From positions 205,207-269,206 of the forward strand of contig NZ_JAFKRH010000015.1 in the NCBI RefSeq assembly GCF_019038465.1: DNA of 64,000 nt, read 5' to 3'. Below, piece after piece: positions 35,694-44,907 of the stretch. The position numbers were made by a program, and so were the translations under genes. Below the pieces are notes generated by a model that made no database searches, had not been told where the DNA came from, and worked only from the letters and a program-made list of their open reading frames with translations. Source of the stretch: Synechococcus sp. CCY 0621. Lineage in GTDB: Bacteria; Cyanobacteriota; Cyanobacteriia; PCC-6307; Cyanobiaceae. The first letter of the stretch is position 1. The number at the start of each line of letters is the position of its first letter.

Positions 35694-36195
35694 TCCCCCG
35701 CGTCCTCTCCCCAGTAGGCCTGGATCTTTTTTGAGGCGATCAGCAGCGCCGCGCCTCTGCCAGGGCCTTGTCCTTTCGGCGGAGCTCCTGTTGCAGCCGC
35801 TTGATCTCTCGCTGATCGGCCTGGTGGCGCCTCTCGAGGTCCTTCTGCTCGGCCATCGTCAGCAGCGGCTGTGCATTGGCATCCTGGGCCGCCTGCCGCC
35901 AACGGTCCACCTGCTTGGGGAACAGGCCCCGCTCCCGGCAGTAGGAACCCAGTTCGGTGCTGTTCAGGCCGGCGGTCTCCAGCACCACCGTGAACTTGTC
36001 GGCCGGGCCCCAACCCTCAGGGTCCTTCTGAGTGGCGGGCACCACCTCCCCCTGCAGCCGCCAGGCCTTCCTCCACTTGTAGAGGGTGATCACGTGGATG
36101 CCCAGCTCTTGGGCAATCTCCGCCATGCTCTGGCGGTGAGGCGGGCTCATCCGCCGGCGGACATCAGCCTTGACGGCCTCGCTGTAGGGACGCAT
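35690..36195 (-). pseudogene. IS orfA, helix-turn-helix protein, frameshifted
   Basis: Starting at ATG 36195, 151 codons read MRPYSEAVKADVRRRM, MAEIAQELGIHVITLYKWRKAW (helix-turn-helix) and a basic coiled part QQELRRKDKALAEA, then RRC and a stop at 35740. In the next frame the expected tail continues as AALLIASKKIQAYWGEDAGD to 35690. Family members read ALAEAAALL, and the local sequence GCGCGGCGCTG is one base short of GCGGCGGCGCTG. A single-base loss is therefore the simplest explanation; programmed frameshifting is less likely here because the tail belongs to orfA. Confidence 0.8.
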
Positions 36196-36351
36196 TGATC
36201 GATTCCATCAGGCCCCCTGGTGGTCGGAATGGTCGGGATGGAGAGCCTTCAACGTTCCTGGCAGAGGGGGACCTTGTTCTCAGTCGAACTAGCCAGGTCG
36301 CACGAATGAGTGAAGCCGTCAATGTGGGCAAACTCCCGTCTGTGCTTGCGC

Positions 36352-37401
36352 TCATTGCTCAGCTGCTTGGAGGTCAAGAACTTGGTCGGCTAGACTGTTA
36401 GCCAATGCACTTCGACCCGCTTGATTCAGGTGCTCTGTTGGATCATTGTCATGAAAAAAGTAATCAGAAGTTAAGAGAGTGCTGTAATCGAGAAGTCTGG
36501 TGCTATCGAGACTGGTGTGTTGGTCAATGCAGTTGGTGATGACCCTGATATTTTCGCGTACGATCGCTTCAAACTCGCTGCCGACATGCCTTAAGCCTGC
36601 ACAGTAGTTTATGGGTGTAATGTAGAGCAAGATCTTGATTCCCATGTCGGCGAGTTGATTGATTATCTCAGTCAGTACTCCTAGTTTAGGATGGCTGCAA
36701 TCAAGGGGATGTGTATAATGAAAAATGTAGATATGTCGCCACCTGCAATTCTTTTCTGTTTCGTCCTGAGGGTTGGACGCTATGACCTCGCGGAACTGGC
36801 CAATTTGGCTGAACTCACTTAGTGGGTACTCCACAACTCTGTTGGCATAGGAGTCGATTGCATCTACAAGCTTGTTCTGATCCGCTTTTTCTAAGACTGG
36901 AGACCCTCTGTGAGGTTCTGCAAGGTACGACTTGATGGCGGCTATCTCGGGCTCTAGTCTCCAGAGGGGATTCAGATCCCACTGTGGTGAAAAACTTCTC
37001 AGGTTGATTGGCAAAACTAGCATCTTCGGTTGTAGCCGAAGGGTGCTTAGAATCTGCACAAATCCAAGGAATACTTGCATGTGATAGGCAGATCCTGAAA
37101 TTGACGCTACAGATAGCTTGTCGTGCAAGCAGTCTGCAAGCATCTTGCCGAGGGTTCTTGCATCTGAATCATGCTTGGAGGTCCGCTCAACTACTGAATC
37201 CCCGAGATAGAGTACATTCGGTGCAGTCTCTTCTGAGCTGAACAGTTCAAGAAGCCTGGTAAGATCGGTATAGCGGGACTCTTCTTTGGCTGTGACAGGC
37301 AAGTCGACATCTCTGGGCCGAGCGTCGATTGCTGGCCTATTCCTGAATTTGGCGAATGCAGCCTTGAGGAGATTTTGGGCAACACGCCTAATCGACATCA
37401 T
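36352..37401 (-). CDS. SGNH/GDSL-type hydrolase-like protein
   Basis: A 349-residue protein with NVLYLGDSVVERTS, carrying the GDS block with the nucleophile serine, about 65 residues in. It has an asparagine-containing strand (LVLPINLRSFSP) and a late DPTEHLNQAGRSALA resembling the D-x-x-H block. Such proteins in polysaccharide islands often add or remove acyl groups. No signal peptide is evident; the N-terminus is basic. It is a single gene on the minus strand next to the IS element. The function is inferred from motifs only. Confidence 0.65.
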   Translation of the reverse strand: MMSIRRVAQNLLKAAFAKFRNRPAIDARPRDVDLPVTAKEESRYTDLTRLLELFSSEETAPNVLYLGDSVVERTSKHDSDARTLGKMLADCLHDKLSVASISGSAYHMQVFLGFVQILSTLRLQPKMLVLPINLRSFSPQWDLNPLWRLEPEIAAIKSYLAEPHRGSPVLEKADQNKLVDAIDSYANRVVEYPLSEFSQIGQFREVIASNPQDETEKNCRWRHIYIFHYTHPLDCSHPKLGVLTEIINQLADMGIKILLYITPINYCAGLRHVGSEFEAIVRENIRVITNCIDQHTSLDSTRLLDYSTLLTSDYFFHDNDPTEHLNQAGRSALANSLADQVLDLQAAEQ

Positions 37402-38602
37402 GACGCCTCATCTGCCATTCAGGCCAGCTCCTTGCGTTTGTTGCGGTATAGGCATTGGAACCAGTGTGATGCCTGGTGTGGCGACGTTGCATCGGTGCTT
37501 AAGGACCATTCTCGAACTTGACTTGGAATTGCCGCGCAACTGTTAGGTGTCCTTTACGTGCCTCTACTTATCCTGTGATCATGCCATCCAGCCAGCACTG
37601 ATCGAACTCTAAGTGATACTACTCTGGGCTTTCTCCGGTTCCGTGGACAGGTCGCTAAGGGGCAACCGATGGCCACCCCCACCAAGGTTAGACGCTGGAT
37701 TCCTCTCCAGCAGAGGCAGCGGGCTGTTCACCTTCGCCTGCAGGAGGGGCTGAACTGCAACACCGTGGCTAAGTGTTTGGGCCCGCCTTTCAGCTGCATG
37801 CTCCTCTGGGTATAGTAGCCCCACGTTGATCATGCTCAGGATGTGCTCAGTGCAGCTGAGCTTGGGTCCTGAACCCTCTTAACAATGTCAGCAGGAATTG
37901 AGGAAGGAGAAGGCATCTTTATGGCTGATGGCACCCCTCGTTGCCACAGAGCCTCGCAATGGTTTCGCCTGATCGATGAGCGTCGATGCCGTCACTTCGT
38001 CTCCTCAATCTTCCAGCAGCTGTGCTGGCGCCTCAGTGGCTTCGACGCCTTTGGGCAGTGCCAGGATTCTCCCGTACGGCGGGTGATCCAGATCGGTTCT
38101 GATCCGCGCTGAGATCCAGCGGGGTTCAAGCAGCAGCGTGGCTTCCATGGCGGTCCGCGTGTGACCCTTGGCCGGGGGAGCTCAGCCCAGAAGCTTGGTC
38201 GTCACCGTGTCGCCTGGCCCTTCCAGTGTGCTCAGCACAGTGGCAGAACCTGCAAGCCATTGCGGACCTGTACTCGGCTCCAATGATGCCCGGCGCTACC
38301 TGGCCGATTGGATCAACCTGTTCAGTTTGAGTGTTGTCGGTTGGATGCAGTATCGAGCCATGGCTGCTTCTCTGCTGATCGAGGCTCCTAGCCGATCCCT
38401 CGTTCACCGCCAGGTCCATCCGGATCATCTGGGGAGTCAATACTTATCGACTGACTCTCGCCAGCTACTGGTGGAGAACAAGGTCAGCTGCAGCTTGAAC
38501 TTGCTTTCTGGACCGAGTGCTACGACACGCGCCAGTGGCAGCACTCGACCATGGTCACTGCACTAGGCAAGTGAATGGCATGTCCAACTCTTACTTGTTC
38601 GA
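37402..38602. other. gene-free stretch holding a decayed IS
   Basis: About 1.2 kb without an intact gene between the SGNH and FkbM genes. Most of it (from about 37640) appears to be transposase wreckage, listed separately. The part from 37885 to 38112 has an open frame on the plus strand (starting MSAGIEEGEG) that I do not recognise and that may be part of the same wreck. Confidence 0.6.
37640..38570 (+). mobile_element. decayed IS3-family element of a different group
   Basis: At 37669 a reading MATPTKVRRW..RAVHLRLQEGLNCNTVAKCLG looks like the helix-turn-helix end of an orfA, then breaks. From about 38290 the plus strand reads INLFSLSVVGWMQYRAMAASLLIEA and HPDHLGSQYLSTDSRQLL, matching the rve-domain pattern IDLFSRKVVGW and HSDRGSQY of IS3 transposases, with the first catalytic aspartate now asparagine. 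After a shift, ELAFWTECYDTRQWQHS matches the usual terminal YNRxRRHS block. It differs from the 34.5 kb element. Ends are approximate. Confidence 0.75.
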
Positions 38603-39403
38603 CTACTTTGCCGAGTAGCTACGTCGATTCCATGTGGGATGGTCCGACCGTATAAAGATCATGTGAAATTGCCAAAATGCTAAGTCCCCAGGTCGGAACA
38701 AGAGATCGCACATGTCAATGCAGCGAAAGCCAATTGACTTCATGTGCAGTGACATCTCGTCGAATGTTAGGTTCTTGCCATCGACAAAGTTTAATTTAAA
38801 ATTGTAGCACTCCATCATGATTAAGTTGGTTTGTTTCAGCGTCTCGGTGGCACCCTTCAGCACATCAAGCTCAACTCCATGGGTGTCAAACTTGAGGAAA
38901 TATGGGCCTGGCATTGCGAACTCATTGACCAGTGTGTCGATTCTGCGAATGGGAGTTCGGTGGGTGTTTGCGCCGCTGCCGTCGCCAGTTCCAAGGGCTC
39001 CACCAGTATCGTTGCTCTTCTGAAACATGCCTTCGATGTCCTCACTCCCGGCGCCACAAACAACATGCTTAATACCGGGATAGCTTTTGGAGAGTTCCTT
39101 CCAAGTGGGTTCAAACCTTTCATCCATATCAATTAGCAAGGCCACGAGATGGCTCCAATGATTTCTGAAGAAACCTATGTCATCACCCTTCCCAGCACCA
39201 ATATTGATCAGGCTATTGACCTCGATTTGACGGGCGTCCATTCGCTTGAATGCTGCCCCTATGTCCGAGCTTCTGTAAAGCTGATTGTCCGTCATCCTTG
39301 CATACCGATTGAGATCCTTGTCGAGTAGCCCAAGCATCATCCTAACTCTTGAAATGTGGGTCGTGTACTTTGCTGATCTGAGAGGCTGAACTGGGCTTAA
39401 CAT
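38603..39403 (-). CDS. FkbM-family methyltransferase
   Basis: A 266-residue SAM-dependent methyltransferase of the FkbM type. It shows LINIGAGKGDDIGFF as a variant motif I, LIDMDERFEPTW, a characteristic RRIDTLVNEF then FLKFDTHGVELDVLKGATETL, and a LIMMECYNFKLNF strand. FkbM proteins O-methylate sugars or other hydroxyls. Its ATG lies inside a perfect hairpin shared with the stop codon of the upstream glycosyltransferase. Last gene of the long minus-strand operon. Confidence 0.9.
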   Translation of the reverse strand: MLSPVQPLRSAKYTTHISRVRMMLGLLDKDLNRYARMTDNQLYRSSDIGAAFKRMDARQIEVNSLINIGAGKGDDIGFFRNHWSHLVALLIDMDERFEPTWKELSKSYPGIKHVVCGAGSEDIEGMFQKSNDTGGALGTGDGSGANTHRTPIRRIDTLVNEFAMPGPYFLKFDTHGVELDVLKGATETLKQTNLIMMECYNFKLNFVDGKNLTFDEMSLHMKSIGFRCIDMCDLLFRPGDLAFWQFHMIFIRSDHPTWNRRSYSAK

Positions 39404-39420
39404 GTTTCAACATGTTAAGC
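39395..39420 (-). promoter_or_regulatory. intercistronic hairpin covering a stop and a start codon
   Basis: GCTTAACATG-TTTCAA-CATGTTAAGC is a perfect 10-bp inverted repeat with a 6-base loop. In the minus-strand mRNA, the 5' arm contains the UAA of the fused glycosyltransferase gene and the 3' arm contains the AUG of the FkbM gene. Ribosomes finishing the first gene would open the hairpin and free the start codon, a layout suited to translational coupling. No good Shine-Dalgarno is seen outside it. Confidence 0.6.
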
Positions 39421-41670
39421 GAACATTCGCTGTAGCTGCACTTTTTCGCTATCTGAAAGTGAGCGTTTCGCTACATATCGATAAAGTAACCGAAATGAAC
39501 TTGTGGCCTGTTCCCAAGAAAAGTCCTTTGCTCGTTGTTTGCCCCATTGAGCCAGTTCTCGTCTTAGGTTTTCATCTAACCAGATTGATGTTAACTTAGC
39601 GGCTATGTCGTCGACTGAGTATGGATCGAACATCAACGCAGCCTTTCCGACTACTTCGGGGATGCAGGAGACGTTTGAGCAGGTGATGGGCACCCCCCGA
39701 TCCATGGCTTCCAGCAATGGAATCCCCAGCCCCTCAAAAAGGGATGGGAAAAGTAGAAGCCGTGCACTGGACAGATAGAGTTGGATCTCTGACTCTGATA
39801 GATATCCAATACAGTAGATCTGATCACTGATATCATAGTGTTGAGCAAGAGCTTCAAGGTGGCCTTCTCGGCCTTTCACCGCTCGCCCAGTGCAGACGAC
39901 TGGAATGCGAAGCCCAGAATCCTTTTTGATCTTTGCCAAGGCAGCGAAGAGTCGCTCATGGTTTTTGTGTGGCCATGGTTTGGCAGGATAGATGGCATAG
40001 CTCCCTGCTTCTATGGGCATCTTCTCTGCTTGTGAAACTTTCTGATTCCAGGCTACTGGCGTTTCGCAGGGTGGTTCAACTCCACGATAGATGACAGCGA
40101 TCTTGGAGGCAGGGATTTGGAAATAGCGTGCAATATCATACTTTGTACTCCTTGTTGCCGTCACGACCACTGCTGCTTTCTTACAGGCTTCCGAATAGTG
40201 CCTGTTTCTGAACAAGATCTCCTCTTTTGCAAACAGCTCCGGCAAGTGGATGTGTTGAAGATCCCAAGGCTCAAAGATAAATGGTAAGGACGTTGGATAG
40301 AAACGTTGGTAAGGGAAATGTATCAGTTCAATCCCGTTTAACCTGAATATCTTATCAAGTCCCGTGACGCCAGTGTGATCTTTCGCAGAAGCCATGCGCA
40401 AGGATTGCTTAACATCCCGCAGATATCGAAGCAGTTGATGAGGCCATCCGAAAATAGAACCAGAGGCGTACCGTATCGGACGCCAAGCAACTATCGACTG
40501 GGACGATGATATATGTGACTCTAACCATGCCGATTCTCCGCCAGGACCAATTAGGAACTGGGAGTCCCCTGGTTCATTCTGCAATGCAAGGCCACGAATC
40601 AACTGAAGCAGATTGGTTTCGATCCCTCCCGCACTTCCTTCAAGAAGCTGTGCGTTGATTGCAACTCTTACCCCTGCTGTTGGAATCGTCTTGATGGCGA
40701 GATTCTGTGCTTGCACATCTTCCGGATCACTCTCAAGTTTCTTCGTAGGCATACTCACAGACGATCCAAGTATAGTCTGCCTTTGCAAGGATTGTCGTAA
40801 ATGGTATGCTTTGCCAGTACAAAGTATTGGATCGTAGGGACTGATGTAGTGGCAGGTAAGAATGTTGTTGATATCTCTCAGCAGGCCTTTTAGTCCTTGG
40901 TTGTTTCGCATGCCAGGAGCATGCTTGAGCAGCCGCCCTACATTGCGATACAGTCGCTTGAGGCGACGACTTTTGGGTTTTGTTTGATTCTTCGCAAAGG
41001 TCTTGCTATAGAGACTCTGGTAATCTTCTTGCTTTTGTAGCTGCCTTTCTAGTTGCGTGTCTGTTCCCCAATCGCGCCAATGTTGGAGTGCGATGTTGCG
41101 TGTATAGACAATATCTCGACCGCTGAAGAGCATCCTCGCCGTAAGGTCAGGATCAATTCCATAGTCCATGAAAGCTTCGCTGAATCCTCCGAGCTCTTGT
41201 AGAAGCTTTGTACGAAGAAGACCTTGGTTTACATTGAGAATCCCGCAGGTCGAAATGCCACCGATATATGGTTCACTGGCGAACGGGCCTTGCATATCAC
41301 GGACCTTGAGGCCAACCATTCCAATCTTGGTGTCTTGCTCAAGGATGTTGACTGCAGTGGCGAGACCGTCGTTGACAACGATATTATCGTCGCTCAGCCA
41401 ACATGTGTATGGAGTTGTGATCTTCGAAAAAATTTCATTGTAGGCTTTGGCTTGGCCAATCTTCTGCGGATGAAAGATGCACGTAACTTCCTGCGGATTC
41501 AGGCTCTGAAGATATTCAACCGTTCCGTCCTCTGATCCAGCATCCGAAATATAAATCCGAGTACTGATAGACGACTCGCGGATTGACTGAATACACGCAT
41601 GAAGAAGTGATAGTCGGTTGTAGGAACCAATGACGACGGATAGCAAGGCTGTCTGGTTTGAAATCGGCAT
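39415..41670 (-). CDS. bifunctional glycosyltransferase: GT2 domain fused to GT4 domain
   Basis: A 751-residue two-enzyme protein. Residues 1 to about 250 form a GT-A domain: LSVVIGSYNRLSLLHACI, YISDAGSEDGTVEYL, IGQAKAYNEIF, WLSDDNIVV. After a spacer, residues about 330-751 form a GT-B group 1 domain: VAINAQLLEGSAGGIETNL, AVIYRGVEPP, YPAKPWPHKNHERLF, LLFPSLFEGLGIPLLEAMDRGVPI (E-x7-E). ATG 41670 is chosen; a TTG at 41703 would overlap the upstream gene. The two activities probably add consecutive sugars. It lies 7 bases downstream of paralog B. Confidence 0.88.
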   Translation of the reverse strand: MPISNQTALLSVVIGSYNRLSLLHACIQSIRESSISTRIYISDAGSEDGTVEYLQSLNPQEVTCIFHPQKIGQAKAYNEIFSKITTPYTCWLSDDNIVVNDGLATAVNILEQDTKIGMVGLKVRDMQGPFASEPYIGGISTCGILNVNQGLLRTKLLQELGGFSEAFMDYGIDPDLTARMLFSGRDIVYTRNIALQHWRDWGTDTQLERQLQKQEDYQSLYSKTFAKNQTKPKSRRLKRLYRNVGRLLKHAPGMRNNQGLKGLLRDINNILTCHYISPYDPILCTGKAYHLRQSLQRQTILGSSVSMPTKKLESDPEDVQAQNLAIKTIPTAGVRVAINAQLLEGSAGGIETNLLQLIRGLALQNEPGDSQFLIGPGGESAWLESHISSSQSIVAWRPIRYASGSIFGWPHQLLRYLRDVKQSLRMASAKDHTGVTGLDKIFRLNGIELIHFPYQRFYPTSLPFIFEPWDLQHIHLPELFAKEEILFRNRHYSEACKKAAVVVTATRSTKYDIARYFQIPASKIAVIYRGVEPPCETPVAWNQKVSQAEKMPIEAGSYAIYPAKPWPHKNHERLFAALAKIKKDSGLRIPVVCTGRAVKGREGHLEALAQHYDISDQIYCIGYLSESEIQLYLSSARLLLFPSLFEGLGIPLLEAMDRGVPITCSNVSCIPEVVGKAALMFDPYSVDDIAAKLTSIWLDENLRRELAQWGKQRAKDFSWEQATSSFRLLYRYVAKRSLSDSEKVQLQRMFA

Positions 41671-41677
41671 CCTTTGA

Positions 41678-43912
41678 TCAGATCCGTCTGTAGATGGTTT
41701 CAATCATGTGTGGATGTCCGTTTATGCTGCATATCGTGTCCTCAAGTTTTCTTGAAAGTCGGAAGCCAGACTGTTCAAGCGTTTGGTGGATGGCATCATA
41801 GGTGTTGTCTTCATCTGAATCCGTGTCAAGCCTCTTTTGCAAGCTTACGAACTGAACTGTGGGACTTTTCAGGCTTGCAATCAAGCTGCTCCGATCATCC
41901 TGGATGTCTACGAAAAGAATAGCTGGCCCACTTCCCAAAGCTTCCGACAGGATTCCCTCATGCATCTGATCGACAATCTGGATTTGTAGTCGGTCTTTGG
42001 ATCTAAACCTCTGGGCTAGACCTTCCGCTCGTTTCTGAGACCTTTCATTCAGAATGATCAGTTTCTGAACTCCTAGGCTTTGAAGCCGTGTCTCCATGCT
42101 CTTTGCTCTTTCTGGACGACGAATCCAACGATTCAACTTTGCTGACTTCCGGCGCCACGAAGACAGCACTCGCTGCCGGCGAAGGACATAGTCTTCTGCA
42201 GGATAGATAAACTCTTTACCTTGTGTGATGCCATCACAGATGATGTCAAGGCCGATGTCCACGCCAGGTAGTAATCCCTTCAATGAGCGGACGGCGGGCT
42301 TATAGGGAGGCCATGCTCCAGTCTTCCCCATGCATCGAAGAGGAATCATTCTCCGGTAGAAGAAGTGAAAGGCATACTTTAGTGCCCGTTTCTGAGTTGT
42401 TTCATCGAGCCGTTGGCGTAATGGAAGACTTGCCAGAATCTGCAGGTAGTCTTCTACAGAGCTGGCATCACGGGTTACTTTCTTGTTGCGTATCCAGGCT
42501 TCACCTGCCACGACCACCGGAATCCCAACACTCGTCAGCTCCACGCCTGTCTTGGTTCCGTATATGATCACTGAGTCGCATTTATCCATCACAGCGTAGG
42601 TGCTGATCTGACTCTCTGGTCCGATCACTTTGATATTTTCTGGCAGAGTGGGCCATTGTTTGTTAATCTCAGCGAGCAAGGGTTGCCTCGAGGGTAGGGT
42701 ACCTCGGACTTCCGCTGGGTGAATCCGAATCACAAGCTGTAGCTCAGTACGTCCAGAAAAGTATTTGATAGTCTCGAAGACCCAACTCAGCATGTCAGGG
42801 AATGCATTCGCCTCGTAGTGCAGCTGTGCATCCCACATCACATTGGTCAGCATGCCAATGATTGGCTTGGTAAGGTCCAGTCCAAGAGTCTTGTTTATTT
42901 CTTTGAAGTCCTCTTGCGGTTTTTCGTGAAACCATATCCAGTCCCTACTGCCATTGAGACGACTCTGTAGGTACGACAAAACCTGTTTTTGAGCCGGCTC
43001 ATCAAACTCGATGTCTTCCCAGTTTGCATTTGGCTCATTTAGCAAGGTGTGGTGATAAGTATCGTCATGGCTAAAGATGAAGCACTTTTTCCGATAGGCA
43101 ATGTTCCATGTACTGACTTTGACCCCTTTTGATCTTAATACTTCTCCTATAACGCCATGAGGGCAGTAGATACCATGGTTGAAACAAGATGACTGATAGT
43201 GGTAGCGATTGGCGAGTTCACTGACAGCATTCATGGTCACGATAGATGCCTCAAGATAACATCTAAGTACTGCTTCCCCCATTTCCTGGTCATCAAGATT
43301 TCCGCTGGCAAAGTAGCGCAATGTCCCTGCATAGGCATGTTCGCCGACTGGGATGTCTGAAACCTTCAAGCTGGAAATCTCTGAGAATGCAACTTCCTGA
43401 CTCTTTAACTTGGCGTTTTCTCGTTGCTCACTGGTGACGAGCTCGCTCAGCCGATGGATGTGGATACCTAGGGCAGAAAACAGATACTCTCCTGTTGCTT
43501 GGCATGTCTTGCAGATGATCGACTGAAACTCTGACGAGATGATGTCCTTTGGATCCTTGATCGTTGTGTGCTCAACACGTAGGCACGCTGGCAAGGCGGC
43601 ATCACATAGAAGCACATGCACCTCAAACCCACGCAGCGTCAGGGATACTGCAAGGAGACTTTCCATGGAGCTCAGCGCTGCCATCCCTCCAACAGTTGTA
43701 GGCAGCAAGATCTTTGGGGCCCCAACGCATCGTTTCAACCGTTCTTCCCAGAATGAACGCTCACTCCCAAGCAGCCTTGCCCAATCTGGCAGGTAATCCA
43801 CATTCTCAACTTTATTTCGAGGTATTCCCTGCACTGTGAGTCCTTGGTCTCTCCTGTTTACCAGTGTTGATAACGGACTGCTCTTCAGGAGATTGCGAAT
43901 CCTATCTTTCAT
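41678..43912 (-). CDS. capsule-polysaccharide-type glycosyltransferase (paralog B)
   Basis: A 744-residue relative of the protein at 22772-24370. Shared blocks are NHGIYCPHGV, a WNIAYR..FSHDDTYHHTLLNEPNANWE segment, LTNVMWDAQLHYEANAFPDM, VIRIHPAEVRGTL, ISTYAVMDK, YGTKTGVELTSVGIPVVVAGE and KYAFHFFYRRMIPL. It has a CKTC cysteine pair near residue 140. A C-terminal extension of about 180 residues, absent from paralog A, contains a basic linker (RRQRVLSSWRRKSAKLNRWIRR) and an alpha/beta stretch (LIILNERSQKRAEGLAQRF) of unknown role. Overlaps GT2 upstream by ATGA. Confidence 0.75.
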   Translation of the reverse strand: MKDRIRNLLKSSPLSTLVNRRDQGLTVQGIPRNKVENVDYLPDWARLLGSERSFWEERLKRCVGAPKILLPTTVGGMAALSSMESLLAVSLTLRGFEVHVLLCDAALPACLRVEHTTIKDPKDIISSEFQSIICKTCQATGEYLFSALGIHIHRLSELVTSEQRENAKLKSQEVAFSEISSLKVSDIPVGEHAYAGTLRYFASGNLDDQEMGEAVLRCYLEASIVTMNAVSELANRYHYQSSCFNHGIYCPHGVIGEVLRSKGVKVSTWNIAYRKKCFIFSHDDTYHHTLLNEPNANWEDIEFDEPAQKQVLSYLQSRLNGSRDWIWFHEKPQEDFKEINKTLGLDLTKPIIGMLTNVMWDAQLHYEANAFPDMLSWVFETIKYFSGRTELQLVIRIHPAEVRGTLPSRQPLLAEINKQWPTLPENIKVIGPESQISTYAVMDKCDSVIIYGTKTGVELTSVGIPVVVAGEAWIRNKKVTRDASSVEDYLQILASLPLRQRLDETTQKRALKYAFHFFYRRMIPLRCMGKTGAWPPYKPAVRSLKGLLPGVDIGLDIICDGITQGKEFIYPAEDYVLRRQRVLSSWRRKSAKLNRWIRRPERAKSMETRLQSLGVQKLIILNERSQKRAEGLAQRFRSKDRLQIQIVDQMHEGILSEALGSGPAILFVDIQDDRSSLIASLKSPTVQFVSLQKRLDTDSDEDNTYDAIHQTLEQSGFRLSRKLEDTICSINGHPHMIETIYRRI

Positions 43913-44907
43913 GACTGATCGCCTTGTGTCGACTTGTCCAAAGTCTTAGTGACTTCCATTGACTGACTTTCTTGGCAAGCAGCCTTTTGCTCCTGTGCCT
44001 GATCACTGGTTAATTCTGTTGATTCTTGGCCTTTTATCGTTCGGTTGCGATACTCGCGAAAGCAATGCTCAGCTTGCTGACTTGCATCTTTGAATTCACA
44101 GTATACCTTTCCCATGTTCTTCTTAATCCTTGTCACCTGAGTGTGGTACTTCCACTTCGAGCGGTACCGCTCGGCGTCTTCCATCTGAGTACGGTTATTT
44201 TGTACTCTAACAAGCTCACCGTTGTCCATGTAGTGCTCAATGTAGCAACTGTCTGCCTCAAGTATCTTGTATCCTCGTTCCCAGATCTTTAGGCAGAGGT
44301 CTCCATCTGCTTTGTAAAACTTGTAATAGTCTTCCTCTGCCCATCCGACATCCTCTAGGGCACGACGCAGAAATAGTCCATGATTAACCATGAGCTTTCC
44401 GCCTAACGTCCTCTGCACGTAGTAGTTTTCTTCATCAGGCCAGTTTCGGAAGTAGAAAGCGAGTCCTCCAATCCTGGCTTTTCGACTTAGTCTTTCGAAC
44501 TGTTCTGTGCCTCTTCTGAGAGACCCCGGCAGGAGTATGCAATCATCACTCACCATCAAAACATATTTTCCTTGAGCAATCTTGAAACCTAAGTTCATGA
44601 AATATCCCCAGCTGCGACGAGGACCTGGTGATTCTGGATCCCGGCCTCGGTTGTGTTGAATGATTGTCACGATGTCTGTCTGGCTGCTCAGCCATTCAAT
44701 GGATCCATCAGTTGATCCACCATCAATGACAATCAGTTCGCTGTTGAGTTCACGGCTCTCCGTTCGGACATTATCAATTGTCTTTATGAGCAGCTCGAGA
44801 CGGTTATAAGTGCCAAGAACAATGGATACCAATGGCGATGTCAATGTCGGAGCATCAGATGCTGCCCTGTTTGTTGCTGTGCCACCCGCTGATAGAGCTC
44901 CTTTCAT
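43909..44907 (-). CDS. family 2 glycosyltransferase
   Basis: A 332-residue GT-A enzyme with LVSIVLGTYNRLELLIKTI, LIVIDGGSTDGSIEWL, NLGFKIAQGKYVLMVSDDC as the acidic metal-binding loop, and YKFYKADGDLCLKIWERGY near the acceptor side. The C-terminal 60 residues are rich in E, Q and S and probably disordered. Its N-terminal domain resembles that of the fused enzyme at 39415-41670. Overlaps genes on both sides by four bases. Confidence 0.9.
   Translation of the reverse strand: MKGALSAGGTATNRAASDAPTLTSPLVSIVLGTYNRLELLIKTIDNVRTESRELNSELIVIDGGSTDGSIEWLSSQTDIVTIIQHNRGRDPESPGPRRSWGYFMNLGFKIAQGKYVLMVSDDCILLPGSLRRGTEQFERLSRKARIGGLAFYFRNWPDEENYYVQRTLGGKLMVNHGLFLRRALEDVGWAEEDYYKFYKADGDLCLKIWERGYKILEADSCYIEHYMDNGELVRVQNNRTQMEDAERYRSKWKYHTQVTRIKKNMGKVYCEFKDASQQAEHCFREYRNRTIKGQESTELTSDQAQEQKAACQESQSMEVTKTLDKSTQGDQS

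Larger units (their letters stand above)
34515..36270 (-). mobile_element. IS3-family-type insertion sequence, inactive
   Basis: About 1.75 kb with terminal inverted repeats: CCCCCTCTGCCAGGAA at 34515-34530 and its exact complement at 36255-36270. The match extends about five more bases with two mismatches (34531-34535, 36250-36254). Inside are orfA (helix-turn-helix) and orfB (DDE integrase) in minus orientation, both broken: orfA by an apparent 1-base loss, orfB by a 56-bp insertion. It is markedly more GC-rich than the surrounding island. No clear target duplication was found. A much older copy lies at 29.1-30.0 kb. Confidence 0.85.

Noticed and set aside
35690..36195. Programmed -1 frameshift making an OrfAB transposase
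   Set aside because: The shifted tail is the rest of orfA, not orfB, and a one-base loss relative to the expected GCGGCGGCG run explains it.
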